Source: Nemophila menziesii
Taxonomy: Eukaryota > Streptophyta > Magnoliopsida > Boraginales > Hydrophyllaceae
Direction of reading: 5' to 3'
Assembly: GCA_029959085.1 (NCBI GenBank)
Contig: JARWIR010000005.1
Location: forward strand, 8,434,501 to 8,498,500
Length of the DNA: 64,000 bases
Shown: positions 31,869-43,755 of the stretch, one piece after another
Position numbering within the stretch: the first letter of the stretch is position 1
Layout of the letters: each line of letters starts with the position of its first letter
Notes under the pieces: model-generated
Told to the model about the DNA's origin: nothing
Seen by the model: the letters and a program-made list of their open reading frames with translations, nothing else
The model's database searches: none
Made by a program: the position numbers and the translations under genes

Positions 31869-34117
31869 GGTGGACAAAAATTAATTTCAGTTACACCCCT
31901 TAGCAGCTCTCGGCTGCAAAATTATGGACCCAATAAAATAGTGCAACAGATTGCACATGGTCCTTCATCTTCTCGTGAAAAGCAACATGTAGCACATGGT
32001 CCTCCAACTTCTTGGTCAAAGGAGCAACTCGGTCAAAGTAACATCTTGGTCAATGGTCCTTCGACTTGTAGGATAAACCAAGCAGTTCGTCATCCAACTT
32101 CTTGGTCAAAAGGTACTATAGCACTAAAAAAACAGTTTGCGGCAAAAATTTCAAACACTAAAAATCTTAATTTTACCATTAATAGCCGCTATTTGTTCTT
32201 TCCTATAAGTTCGTCCTTAGAGATATCTTTTAGTAGCAAATTATTTGTTTTTAGCCATTTTGGTGTTTGAAAATATCATTAGAGGTCATTTTATTGTTGC
32301 TACAGTAAACTCGTCTCTTATAATACTATTTCTTTTAGTGTAGCCGCGCCAAGTACTAGTACTATAGTAGCTGCTAAAAAAATTAATGAAGCAGCTCAAA
32401 TTAATATAAAGCGCATGTCCTCCACAGCAGCGCCGATGATAGAATCAATTCCAGCTCCTGGTTCACTACAGTCCAGCGAACAAAATGATGCAGTAGCTGA
32501 GACAGTGCAACAGCATATGGATGGAGCAAATTTGCTGGCTAAAAAAGTGTGTGATAATGCTAAACTTTTACAGCTAAGTTTTCCGAAAAATACACAAAAG
32601 GCCCGTGAAAAATCATTGGATCTTAACTCCGTCCCGGAGCTAGAGAATAGCTGTGAGATCCAAGATTTCTGTGTACGTTCACGTTATCACTCAGCCTCTA
32701 TGGTTGTTTTCTAGGAATCCGAAGCGATAAAACGATTACAAGATAGAGAAAAAGGGAGGGAGGGTATAAAGGAGTGTCCTTTTGAGATGGTTGTTAGTAA
32801 GAAAACAAAAAAACGGGAAGCGAGCTATAAGAAACTCACGCTTGCTAGATGAGAGTACGCGTGGCAAAAGAAACAATATTGGAAGGCAAGACGTGCAAAA
32901 CCCAAATGCGCAAATTAGGGAAAATCCACCGAGTGTTGTAAATGATTATTACAACTTGGAATACAAGGGGTTTCGCCTCAACCCATAAGAGACGAGGAGT
33001 AGTTGATCTTATAAGATGTAAAAACAATGATATTCTTGGTATTTTGGAGACAAAAAGTAATACAATTAGAGTGGATCATTTTATATATAGTATGCTTAGA
33101 GGATGGAGGTGTGTAAATAACTTTAATCTTATTGAACATGGAAGAATTCTTGTTGTTACGGGCCTGGTTAAGGTGCAAATGGAGGTTACAAAGAGAACGT
33201 CGCAAGTCATAAATTGAAATTTTTTGTGTAAGGTAACTTATTTGAGTCTCTACACCTCTTTTATATATGGTTTGAACGATAAAGATTTGCGTAGAAATTT
33301 GTGCAAAAACTTTTTAGATTTTTCAGCTACTTCTGATGATTCGTGGCTTCTTTTGGGTGATTTTAATAATATTTTAGTTTCGACTGAAAGAATTAGAGGA
33401 AGAAATGTTACGGTTGGTGATATTGAGGAATTCGCGGATTGTTGCAATTGTTTGGGTCCTGAGGATATTCAATAAACCAGACAATTCTTTACTCGTGATA
33501 ATAATCATGTGTTAAGCAAGATAGATCGGGTTTTGGGTAATTGGTAATTAGATGAATACGATCACTATATTCAAGCGGGGTTTTTGCCTAAATTGAGTGT
33601 ATCCGATCATTCGTCGTGTGTGGTAAATATTTTCTTAAGAAATGTTAATAGAGTAGTTCCGTTCCGGTTTTCTTGAAAAAGCCAAGATTAGTTTTTTTCG
33701 ACAAAAAGTTAAGCTTGGCTAAACACTTAAAAGTGATAGATGCTCGAAATTATTTAATGGGTTAATGAAAAGTAAACAAAGGAGGAGATTTATTCCTAAT
33801 ATTATTTGTGCTACAAGTACCCAAGTGTATGAAGAATTCATTAATCGTTTTCAAACTTTATTGGGAACAAATGATACAAAATCACTATTGAATCCGATGT
33901 TTTTAATTGGGGAGTGTACTTTCTCATGAGAAATGTGTTGAGTTGTGTAGATATATTATCGATATTGAGATAAAGGAGGCTATTTTTAGGATAGCAAATG
34001 ATAAAGCACCCGGACCCGATGGATTTTCATCTATTTTTTTTAAGCGTTCATGGAATATTGTTGGAAAAAATGGTTTATTAGCGGTCCATGAATTCGTCAC
34101 TTCTAAATTTTCACTTT
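31869..34117 (+). pseudogene. L1-type LINE fragment, copy B
   Basis: Counterpart of 20343-22588, with the same truncation point and most of the same stops. The endonuclease motifs TWNTRGF, LGILETK, WLLLGDFNNIL and SVSDHSS are present. The reverse transcriptase start is in better frame here (33907-34119: IEIKEAIFRIANDKAPGPDGFSSIFFKRSW). An extra TGA near 32849 is private to this copy. It contains the CACTA MITE at 32122. Confidence 0.75.
32122..32340. mobile_element. CACTA-type MITE inside LINE fragment B
   Basis: 219 bp, CACTAAAAAAACAG to TTCTTTTAGTG, flanked by TAG. Same site as the copy at 20596. Confidence 0.85.
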
Positions 34118-34270
34118 AGGCATTACTTTTGTAGAGTCTTGGCTTAGATGGGTCCCAGAAATTTTATATGGTCTAGGCGAGAATTTTAGGATACTTTTTG
34201 TTGTGTTGAGGTTCGTGAGAGATTCTTAGTGACCTTCCTTTGGGTATTGTTTTCACAATAATAAGGTTGT
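34118..34270. repeat. ~150-bp direct repeat, right of LINE fragment (B)
   Basis: Counterpart of 22589-22740. Confidence 0.7.
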
Positions 34271-34523
34271 CTTTTATGTTACTAATAAAAAAAGAAAAAT
34301 TGTTTTTAATGTATTTTTTGGATTTAAATTTTTAAAGAAATTAAAAAAAATGATAGAATTTTTTTAAAATTCGATTTTTAATTAAAGAAACGTAATTCAA
34401 TGGTTATACAATTTTTTCTTTTTCTTTAAAAATGTCAAATTATTTAATTCTTCCATTTTGGAGTCATTTTAAATAAAAATAAATGATTACTTTTGAAAAT
34501 GTCACAACAAACCTTATAATTTT

Positions 34524-35979
34524 GAGAAAAAACCACTTAGGGTCTTGAACACACACCCCTTTTCTAAATCCAAACCTCTCTTACCTTCTCTTCTTACTAA
34601 AGACCTCAAAAAGAATTTAACACATGAAACCCAAAATCCCTATTACCTTACTACCCTTGTTTGTTTTTTCTTTTCCTATATATACTAAATATATCAATTC
34701 TAAATTATAACACAAAACCAAACCCTAGAAAATAGAACTTCTCTTCTCTCTCCTCTCAATACCACCGAAATGCCTAACACCACCAACAAGCTCTCTCCTC
34801 CAAGTCGGCACTCAGATGAAGCCACCACCTCCAGCTACTCGCTTCGCCTGCACAATGCGAGATCTCTTCTGCAACACCACTTGCTGCTCCATGGTGGTTG
34901 AAGATCCAGCGAATAGAATCTCCGGCGAGCACCACTACTCGAGCGAACAGAACCAGCGGCGAGCACCACCACTCGAACCTGCATAAATGGTGGCCATTTC
35001 GCAACCTGCAGTGATGATTTTTCTGTTCGCAGCAGTGAAGAAGCTTGAAGCTCGATTTGTGCTGTTCGTGACCACCACCACTCAGGCGAAGAGCCAACTG
35101 CTCCAGCGCTTCGCAGTCAAGCAGATCGATGCTGCTTTATTCTTCTCCATTCGCAGATCGAAATCCAGCCCATCACACGAGTTCTTACAGTAGCTCAAAA
35201 CACCATTTCAGATCTAAAGAGGAGCAGCGTGCTAGAGCTTCACGAACGGAGCTTCACGAGCTTAAAGCCGTCAGTGCTGCAACAACCTATCGCGAACAGA
35301 TGATGGTGTTGGTGGTGTGGCCATTTCGGTGGTGGTGGTGGTGTTATGGTACTTCGTTCTCCTTCCAGATCTGTTAATGTTCTGGTGGTGGTTGTGTTCC
35401 GGTGAAAAGAAAAGCTTCGTTCCCTTTTTTTGTCACCTTTTTTTACCAGATTTGGTCAACTTTGTATTTAGTTTAGGTTTTTTTTAATTTATCTATTGTA
35501 AATTGTTTATAGTTTGAATGAAATTAATGAAATGGTATTAAATACACTTTGATTTTATAGAGTATTCCTTTAATTTCAAAGAGTACTCCTACTATTTTAT
35601 AGAGTACTCCGACTATTTTTATAGAGTATTCGTTTAATTTGTTAGAGTATTTGCTTAATTCGTTTAGTTCTCGGAGTACTCAGCAAATTCATTGAGTACT
35701 CAGCAAATTCTCGGAGTACTCTATGTTTTTTACCGGTGACCAATGACTGGTGGTCGGAGGCCGGTGGTCAGTGGTCGGTGGTCGGTGGTCGGAGGTCGGA
35801 GGTAGGTGGGTAGTGGTAGTGGAGAGAGAAACAATGACATCACATTTTATTTGTCTTTTAGTGTTAGTATGGGTAGGGAAGACAATTGTCAAAACAGATG
35901 TCCCTAATAAGAAGGAATTTCTGGACCATACTCTATAGAGAAAAAATATGGTCTTCAAGACCCTATGTATAATTCACCC
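34524..35979. mobile_element. Nonautonomous MULE (MULE-2 related), copy B
   Basis: Counterpart of 22993-24459, again with TATAATTTT on both sides (34515-34523, 35980-35988). It has the same GC-richer core and GAGTACTC motifs, with one tandem unit fewer. Confidence 0.8.
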
Positions 35980-36587
35980 TATAATTTTAATATATAATAT
36001 TTTACATAACACAAAAAAGGTATAAAAGTATTTTCATATAAAATAATACTTTCCTTATTTTTAATAATGTAAATCCAAAGAAATGATTCTGTAATCAATT
36101 ACTTTCTTTTATTTTATTAATATTTTTATAATCCAAACATGGTTATCACTTTTATTTTCATTCCTTTAATATTTTAATATTCTTATTATTTCTTTTCCTT
36201 TGATAATCTGAATCCAAACAACGCATAAATTCTTCTATGGAAGTGTGCGAGGCTTTTTACTAAATCTTTTTTATGTGGTGGTGAATTTACATCATTATTT
36301 TCGCGTTGAGGTTTACGAGGGATTATAGTTGTGTATATACTAAATCAATATGGTCTTCAAATAGTTAATAGTTTTAGGTTCTTTTTTTCTAATAAATTTG
36401 CTTGAATTTCTTGATACATTTTGGGATACAATAGTTGTTTGATTTTTTTTTAAATATATATAAACCTCTTAAATTAATAATTCATTATTGATTACTCCTC
36501 TTAAATTTAAAAATACACATGTATTTTCCTTAAATCATTTTCTTTTTGTTCAAAGCCTGAAATCATTAATTTGTTACCGATTATGTG

Positions 36588-37046
36588 TCTGTTTGGAAGT
36601 ATTTATTTGAAAAGCACTTAAAAGTGCTTTTAGATCTTTAAAAGTGTTTTGGTACCCATTTGGAAGTGTTTTTTTAATGAAGCACTTAAAAATGTTTCTA
36701 CCATTTTAGGAGATTTTTTAATCTTGAAAAACACTTTTATGAGAAGCACCAAATAGGTGCTTCTTGCAAAAAACACTTAAAATAATGTTAGATTTCAAAA
36801 TTATTTTTAATAATTTTTTAAAATTTTGAATATTATTCTAAAAGCGTTTTTTACTTTAAAATAAGCACTTCCAAACGGGCCCTTAGACTCTGAAAGACAC
36901 TTTTAGTAGAAACTCCAAAAAAATGCTTTTTAACAAAAACACTTAGAGTGATTTTAGATATCAAAATGATTTTTAATTATTTTTTCAAATTTTAAATATA
37001 ATTTTAAAAGCATTTTTTTACTCTAAAATGAACACTTTCAAATGGG
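36588..37046. mobile_element. MITE with GTTTGGAAGT termini, complete copy
   Basis: The left end TGTCTGTTTGGAAGTATTT and right end AACACTTTCAAATGGGCCTA are inverted. A second internal end (CACTTCCAAACGGGCCC, about 36867) suggests two nested or tandem elements. ATGT flanks both ends. Unit D has GATTATGTTTTTATCC at this point (near 50774), which looks like an empty site. Confidence 0.6.
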
Positions 37047-37079
37047 CCTAATGTCTTCATCCATTTAATTTTGGGTTAT

Positions 37080-37295
37080 CTATTTTTTTATTATTTTTCA
37101 ATTTTTACAAATAACTTATTTAATCTTATGTATGTATATATAATATATAATAGACAAATTGTAAGAATAAAATAATAGGTAACCAGTGCGCATGTCACTT
37201 GTGAGAGAATAAAGATTACTCTCGTTTAAGTTTAATTGAAAAATAGATGGAAGGGTTATCAACAACAAATTATTAGTTTAAGGGAGATTTATATG
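37080..37295. repeat. Dispersed repeat shared with 595-790
   Basis: Same order and strand of AATAATAGGTAAC, GCATGTCACTTGTGAG, CTCTCGTTTAAGTTTAATT and ATTTATATGTA as at 595-790. Confidence 0.5.
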
Positions 37296-37297
37296 TA

Positions 37298-38684
37298 GGG
37301 ACAACGCTCAATTAATTACCCGAAGTGCGTAAGAATTCTCAATTAATTAGAACTTCAACTTAATTCCCACTTAAGCACAAAAAATTAGAAGATTACAAAA
37401 ATACACATATGCCTATTAATTAATTACCTTTATTATATAGACCATTTAATTCTTATATCTTCACTATTTATTATAATAATTTTTTTTTAATTCGAAATTT
37501 TTTTCCCCGTATTTTTTTCAATGTGTTCTATGAATACGCAATTCTGAAATTTGAATGTTGCAGGGATACAAAGAATTAGAACAACCAAAATCAAGTTTTG
37601 TGTATTCCAGGAATACATAAATTCGAGTTTTATGTGTTCCATGAATGCACAAATTTGAATTTAATGTGTTTCATGAATACACAAATATAAGATTTGTGCG
37701 TTCCAAGAATACAAAATTCTGAGATTTGTGTGTACTTCAGAAATACACAAAATTGGAACAAACAAAATCAAGTTTTGTGTATTCCAGTAATACATAAATT
37801 CGAGTTTTATGTATTCCATGAATACACAAATTTGAGTTTTATGTGTTCTATGAATACACAAATTGAGATTTGTGCGTTCCAAATACACAGAATTGGAACA
37901 AACAAAATCAAGTTTTGTGTACTCCACGAATACATAAATTTGAGTTTTATGTGTTCCATGAATACACAAATTTGAGTTTTATGTGTCACATTAATAAACA
38001 AATCTGAGATTTATGTGTTCCAAGAATACACAATTCTGAGTTTTGTGTGTTCCACGAATACACAGAATTGGTACAAACAAAATCAAGTTTCGTGAATTCC
38101 AGGAATACATAAATTTGAGAATTTGAGTTTGAACACACAAATATGATATTTGTGCGTTCTAAGAATATACAATTTTGAAATTTGTGTATTCCAAGAATAC
38201 ACAGAATTAGAATAAACAAAATCAAGTTTTGTGTGTTCTGGACACACAAAGCCCTAAAATATAAACACACAAAAATAACAAAAAAATGTTAGACAAAAAG
38301 ATGATAGATCAAGATAGTTAAAAACGAGTAAAAATAGGGTATATGCAATTAATAAAGAGAAAAAAAACAATTTTGTTAAAGAAGATAATACTTAAGATCG
38401 ATTTTATGATTTTGTGTGTTACACGAATACATAAATCTATATTTGTGTGTTATAGCAACACATAAACCGGAATTTCAATTTTTTAACAAAAAATAAAAAA
38501 AATTATAAAAAAATAAAAATGAAAATAAAAATAAAAATAATCATATAAGGACAATAATTGAAGGTAAATATGACAATGTGTTTATTTGGGAATTAAGTTA
38601 ATAATCTGTGAGTAAGTAGAAAATAATTTGCTCATTTTTTTGGGATTGAAACATGTAGAATTGTAATTAATTGAGAATTATCCC
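37298..38684. mobile_element. TIR element carrying a minisatellite
   Basis: The left end GGGACAACGCTCAATTAATTA and the right end (minus strand) GGGATAATTCTCAATTAATTA are inverted. Further in, CTTAATTCCCACTTAAGCAC pairs with CTTAATTCCCAAATAAACAC. The GGG terminus recalls MULE-type ends, but the flanks (TTATATGTA and ATATATATA) are only loosely alike. No coding gene: the open frames inside are read-outs of the minisatellite. Confidence 0.55.
37520..38275. repeat. Minisatellite of palindromic ~38-bp units
   Basis: About 17-18 diverged units pair TGTGTATTCCA with TGAATACACA (or CAAGAATACACA), alternating with AAATTTGAGTTTTA / AAATCTGAGATTTG spacers. A longer-period unit of about 170 bp (with GGAACAAACAAAATCAAGTTT, near 37580, 37755, 37892, 38072, 38212) is superimposed. 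Each core is an inverted repeat of about 20 bases. Confidence 0.8.

Positions 38685-38712
<28 letters not shown>
38684..38712. repeat. AT microsatellite
   Basis: An (AT)n run immediately at the right end of the element at 37298. It may hide that element's target duplication. Confidence 0.75.
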
Positions 38713-38715
<3 letters not shown>

Positions 38716-41050
38716 GTTATCTCGTTTTGTAAAGGAAGCGACCATTAGGCTCTCTTTATAATCATTCTTATATAATGAAATCTTATAATCAATAACTATT
38801 GTATAGTTTGAAGATATTTTAGCAATTACCTTTATTTTTTCGGAATTATCTTCAGAACGATTTTGGGTAACTTTTTCATAAATAATATAAGTGATTTTTC
38901 ATAAATGATAGGTAATTTTTTATAAATACAATAATATAGGTAATTTTTCATAAGTGAAAGATTACTTTTCATAAAGTTGTCTCTACCATTTAAATATAAA
39001 TGACTTTCATAAATTATACATGTGATTTTTCATAAAATGGTTCTCACCATTTAAATTAATACCGTATTGAAGAACCTCCCTTTCACAAGATACAATTTGC
39101 TTTACCGAAATAAAGTAGCTGGTTTTGACCTATACTTAAAGATTTTGTTTTAGAGTTCAATTCTTCTTCAGCCAAATATTAATTTTGTCAAAGATATAAG
39201 ATTTTATTTTGGGGATCATTATATACTTTTCTGTATCTGTTTTCAAATATAATATTTTGAATATATTTTTGTTATACTCGTCTTTATTTTTATGAAATTT
39301 GAACTCGAATTAACGACTCAAATGCAATTAGATTAGCTGAGTGTTGACTGTATTTTAATTATTGGAATAAATGCATAATATTGAGCTAACGTCAAATTTG
39401 TTAATAAGAATAAATTTGACAATTTTTGTTCAATGTTCTTTTTTTGCTTTTATGTAATAGTAGATGAAGATGAAACGGTAGAATTAGTATGAGGAGGATA
39501 GAAATCCAACAGTATCTTATCTTCCGGATGATCTCGAAAACATGATATTTTTTGCCTTCCTGCAGATTTACTTTACAATGTAATGAGGTTTGTTTGTAGA
39601 AACTGATTTAATGTTATACAATACCCTTCTTTTATCTCTTCGCACCTCCAAAACGCAACAATTGGTCTCTTGTCCACCACCCACGGCAAGAATATTCAAA
39701 TTCTTTAACCAATGTCAGACCATGGTTGATTAGATTCTTTAACCAAGAATATTCAAATTCTTTAAGTGTGTTGATAAGATTCGCATGAGTTGTAAAGTGT
39801 TAGTTTTAGAAGTTGGTCCTCAATATCGTCATTCTCATTGCCCTAGTTATGTTGCAAATATTGTTACAAAACATTACTTGCCCCTCCCTCTAAATCCTGA
39901 TTCTGTCAGTTCTGGTAACTGGTACCTTGGTATACAAATTTTTTTACTCAAGAAAAAGACAATTAATACTAATGGTAGTTGTTGATATGAGTCCGTTAAC
40001 AAAATCTGCTCGTTAGTTATCCAAAATTTCCACAAATTACGCAAGAGGTTTCTTGTATTGGGTAGAGACTAAATAAAATAAACCCATTTATCTTGTGTTT
40101 TGACATGGAAACTGAGAATTTTAGGCAGCAGCTTCCTCGTTCTCCTTAATTCTCTAATAATACTAAAGATAACCTAAATGGTCATGTTTCCGTAATAGGG
40201 AGTTCTCTTTGTTTGAGTAAACAAGTGGATTATTCATTTGAGTTTTGGTTGCTGGAAGATCCATAAACTGGACATGTACAATGTAAAAAACTTCTGGATA
40301 TTCATTTAACATCTTAGGTTAATAAATTTTTAAGGTCACACCAAGTATTTTCTGGATGGTCATATTCCCGTGGCTGGTTAAGAAGTGGGGAGCTTTTGGT
40401 CTGAGGTGGATCAGAAGGAGTCGTATTGTACAATGTTAATACTAGACATGTCCATAAACCTCAAGAAATTAATAACGATTGCTGGATCTTAAGATCTTTT
40501 GCTCATGTTTATATCATGGTTCCCATGAATAATGTGTCCTTAGGTATCACAAAAGGAGGCCCACATAAGATCATAATATTAAGATCAAAACTTTACTCAA
40601 AAGATAACATGAGGGATGATTTGAGGAACCATTAAGGTGCTAAAACTCTGATTCTGGGTTCTTTGCCTACTTATAAGGTTAGTGTATATTTTGTTGTAAG
40701 GCTTTTTCCCAACTTTTAGACACACCCTTATTATTTTGTTTGATGTAGGATCTTGCGCACGAGGCTTTTTTTAACTATGATGAAGTAGAATATAGTAGAT
40801 TAGAAATTGTGTTTGTATTAAAAAAAATTGAATATCGTTTGAGTTAAGTTCGGAAGGAGACACTCTTTGTCTGTGTACCAGTTTATGTTTATGATTTTTA
40901 TATTCAAGTATTATTGTGTTTGTTAAAATTTTGATTTCATTATTAATATATTACAAAATCCAAAAATAGTTTTTGCGCATATATAAGGTAGTCGATGATA
41001 CATCGTGATTAATTTGTTATGGACTACGTAGTAGTTGTTACCAAGCAACT
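38713..41050. other. AT-rich DNA without recognisable genes
   Basis: Small repeats of TTTTTCATAAATNATA occur near 38870-39030. Short open frames (39785-39985, 40426-40635) are bounded by stops and match nothing I recognise. Codon-like stretches suggest an old decayed coding element, but nothing can be assigned. Confidence 0.4.
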
Positions 41051-42650
41051 TTGAGTTGGGGGTCTTGATGTATCTCTTTTTTTGATGGATTAATCCACTC
41101 GAGAGACATCATTTTAGGTGTTTATTGGGCCTAAGTGAGAGATTTTTCCTATTATTTGACGTATTGTACTTTTCTCTCTTGTTTTGGGACGCCAATGATA
41201 GAGGTCTTGTACTTTAAATTTGTTTTAAGTGTGTATATTTAGGTATATGGTTGATACAATGTGCCAAGATAAAGAGAAGAAGTCAAAAAGTCAAGTCAAA
41301 CCCCAAGTCAAGGTGCAAGATGAGCTTAGAGTCAGTTTGGAAAGTTGGAGCGTTTATTGAAAAAAGTCTTGACGTCATATTGTTTCAGTCGCTATGAGAA
41401 ATTGGTTGTATATTTTAAAGAAACTACTTTTGATTCGGAAATATATTGAAGTCACTGTTGCGTGTGAAGTAACAGAAATTGATTCCTAGTTGAGACGAGA
41501 AAGTTATGTTATTTGCTTTTCACCGTGGCTCGAACCAGTCCAACACTAACTAAAAACGGGTTGAGCCATATCTAACCTAATTAAGCAAGCCTATGGAGGC
41601 CCCAAACATTTTTAGGTAGTATATAAGACATATATCATCTCCAAAACACACACAACTTATTCCACACATCAATTTACACATTTTTCAAGAGAAGCAAGAG
41701 CATAGCAAGAACAGATTAGAGGGAAGGAAGGGTTTTTCCACCAAAAACCACAATTATTCTACATTGGAGCTTTCAATCTGGTCATTTCAAAGAGTAACTC
41801 TATTTTATATTAGCTTTTAAACATGATTCTAGTATTAGTTTTCATTATTGAGTTTAACTAAACCCTCATTGCTTGAGGATTATGATTATGTATGAACCTT
41901 ACTTGATTCTATTTGATGCTCTTTTGATGCGTGGGACTAAATATTTAATTTTACATCTATTGGGTATGCAACTTGTGTCAAATAATAATATTATCTAAGA
42001 TGAATAATGACTATTCTAAGTAATTGAGCTTGCGTCCGGAAAGGGTTTCAATTACGGATTAGTGTATACACGCTTGGTGTGCGTTAGCGAGATGACGAGT
42101 CTTGACTAGCCAAGTAGCCGCTAGGGTTTATTTTTATCTCTTAGAATTTGATGATGTAGCTTCCTAAGTCGACACTTATGGGAGTTAGGCATACTTTAGA
42201 ATCCTGATGAATATGAACAACCAATTTACCCTTATATATAGGACATCATAACTATCAATTTTGGGGAATACTTGCAATCCTTAAGCACACCTCTCATACT
42301 TGAAAAGAATTGTATTTTCATTCCAATAGTTCAAATTTTTTAATTGTCATATGTCTTTACATAATCATAAAAACCCAAAATACTTCTTCATTCTCTTTGT
42401 CTTTTAGATTCTCGTTTACAAGCTATTCAATGTTATACTACGAAACACCTCAAGTTAACACTGATAATCCATGAGAAGATGATATATCCCCATACTTATT
42501 TTTATTACTTGACAACAACCCGGGCACTTGCGGGAAATTCCCCTTTTTCTAGGGTTTGATTATTATCAAACCGGGTGGAGCAACACTCGGTGAATTCTAT
42601 TGGAAATCGAGGACTCTATTTGTTTTTGGCCACGAGGATATATAAGTCTT
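41050..42650 (+). other. Possible LTR-retroelement noncoding remnant
   Basis: No open frame. A TAGTATATAAGACA TATA-like box near 41618 is followed by a leader-like stretch rich in ACACACAACTTATTCC and then by long noncoding DNA containing GAGTCTTGACTAGCCAAGTAG and ACTTGACAACAACCCGGGCAC / TTGCGGG. Phrases of that kind are familiar from leader regions of plant Ty3-type (Tat/Ogre) elements, from memory only. No primer-binding site, gag or pol was found and the LTR borders are undefined. Confidence 0.3.
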
Positions 42651-42689
42651 CACGTGATGTAATGGTTAGGAATAGAATTGACATGTAAT

Positions 42690-43023
42690 AGGAATAGAAT
42701 TTCAAAGGTTTTGATTAGCCAGTATCGATGCATAATAATTCTCGGTTGCTAGTGTGATAATAGAGAACGTATGTGCATATATCACACAACATCATATAGA
42801 AGTTATTTCTCTATTTCTACATGTTTATATAATATTTCAAGAGACATTACTCTCTATTCAAATAGTTGTAAAATTACGGTTAATTAACTTGTATTTTGAG
42901 AGATCATAATTCTGTTATTGATTAAGCCGCAAAATAGGAAGTGTGTGTTGCATTATATCTAACTTACAACTTTACATTCCGTCATCGAATAAAAAAAAGT
43001 TAATATATTTTTCAAAAAGAAAA
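42690..43023. repeat. Upstream flank of B3 gene D, homologous to 17400-17700
   Basis: GAATTTCAAAGGTTTTGATTAGC...GTGTGATAATAGAGAACGT matches the sequence upstream of B3 genes A and B. This marks the left limit of the three-way homology. Confidence 0.65.
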
Positions 43024-43559
43024 GGGTATTTGCTAAAAAAAAAAAGTCTAATAAAAGTACCTAACTGTTAAATGTAGTCTTTAATAATTTATTTCATAAA
43101 AAATGCCTAATAAAATAATTATTTATAAAAACATCTTTAATATCTTTTTATACCTTTATTACCCATATTTTATTTCATTTTCAGATTTTAAAAATTAGTT
43201 ATGATGATTTAAAAAAAATCACGGACACACACGCGTGTGATCAAATTAGTAGTAAGTGGTGGTGGTGGTGGTGGTGATTATTTGGTGAAGGTGGTGATTG
43301 TATGGTGGTGGTAGTTGTTGTGGTGGTGAGGTGTTGTGGTGGTGAGGTGATGAGGTGGTGGTAATGGTTGTGCGATGGTGGAAAATTGTAAAGGATAGTT
43401 AAATTTATATAATAAATAATAGAATAATTAATAAATCATATAAAAGTATTTTTGTTAAACTATATTTTTAATAAATAATTTTTACTAAAAAATATTTTTA
43501 ACTAATAAATTTTTTAATAGACATTTATATAGATTAATAGTTCAAGAAAAAATTACCCC
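43024..43559. mobile_element. MITE with GGT-rich core
   Basis: Absent at the same place in units A and B. The ends GGGTATTTGCTAAAA and (minus strand) GGGGTAATTTTTTCTTG are only loosely inverted. The interior contains TTAGTTATGATGATTT, ATCACGGACACACACGCG, TTAGTAGTAAGTGGTGG and a GGT tract, the same building blocks as the palindrome at 10421 and the element at 1-430. Confidence 0.55.
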
Positions 43560-43575
43560 ATAATATAACAAATAG

Positions 43576-43583
43576 GTAGACTA
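43576..43583. other. Empty target site of the hAT-like MITE
   Basis: GTAGACTA followed directly by ATCAGTC. In units A and B the same octamer flanks the MITE on both sides. Confidence 0.7.
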
Positions 43584-43755
43584 ATCAGTCCAGAAAGAAC
43601 ACCATGCCCACATCAATTTGACAGAAAATTACAGGATTTACACCTTTCCTCGAGACGGTCACTCAAATTTATTCCGTCTCCTGGTTTTCCTTTTTTTCCC
43701 TTTCCATCAATATATTAGCTACCCCGTGAACCCAAATCTTACAACATCGAACAAA

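Larger units (their letters stand above)
25499..36965. repeat. Tandem duplication unit B
   Basis: Second copy of the 14222-25449 unit in the same orientation, beginning inside the right end of MULE-2. It keeps a longer B3 gene than unit A. Its right flank continues into unique DNA, so the crossover was between a site in MULE-2 and the MITE at about 25460/36940, both A/T-rich with TTTTTAACA in common. Confidence 0.85.

Noticed and set aside
37661..38270. Several open frames with repeated peptides such as FMEYIKLEF
   Set aside because: They occur on both strands because the DNA is a minisatellite lacking in-frame stops; not evidence of a repeat protein.
37520..38275. CRISPR-like array
   Set aside because: The units are diverged, spacers are also repeated, there are no cas genes, and the surrounding DNA is plant nuclear.
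39785..40635. Small open frames in the 39.8-40.6 kb region
   Set aside because: Short, flanked by stops, with no motif recognised; left as unassigned DNA.
41050..42650. Intact LTR retrotransposon
   Set aside because: No gag/pol, primer-binding site or paired LTRs could be found; only leader-like phrases remain, so it is listed with low confidence only.
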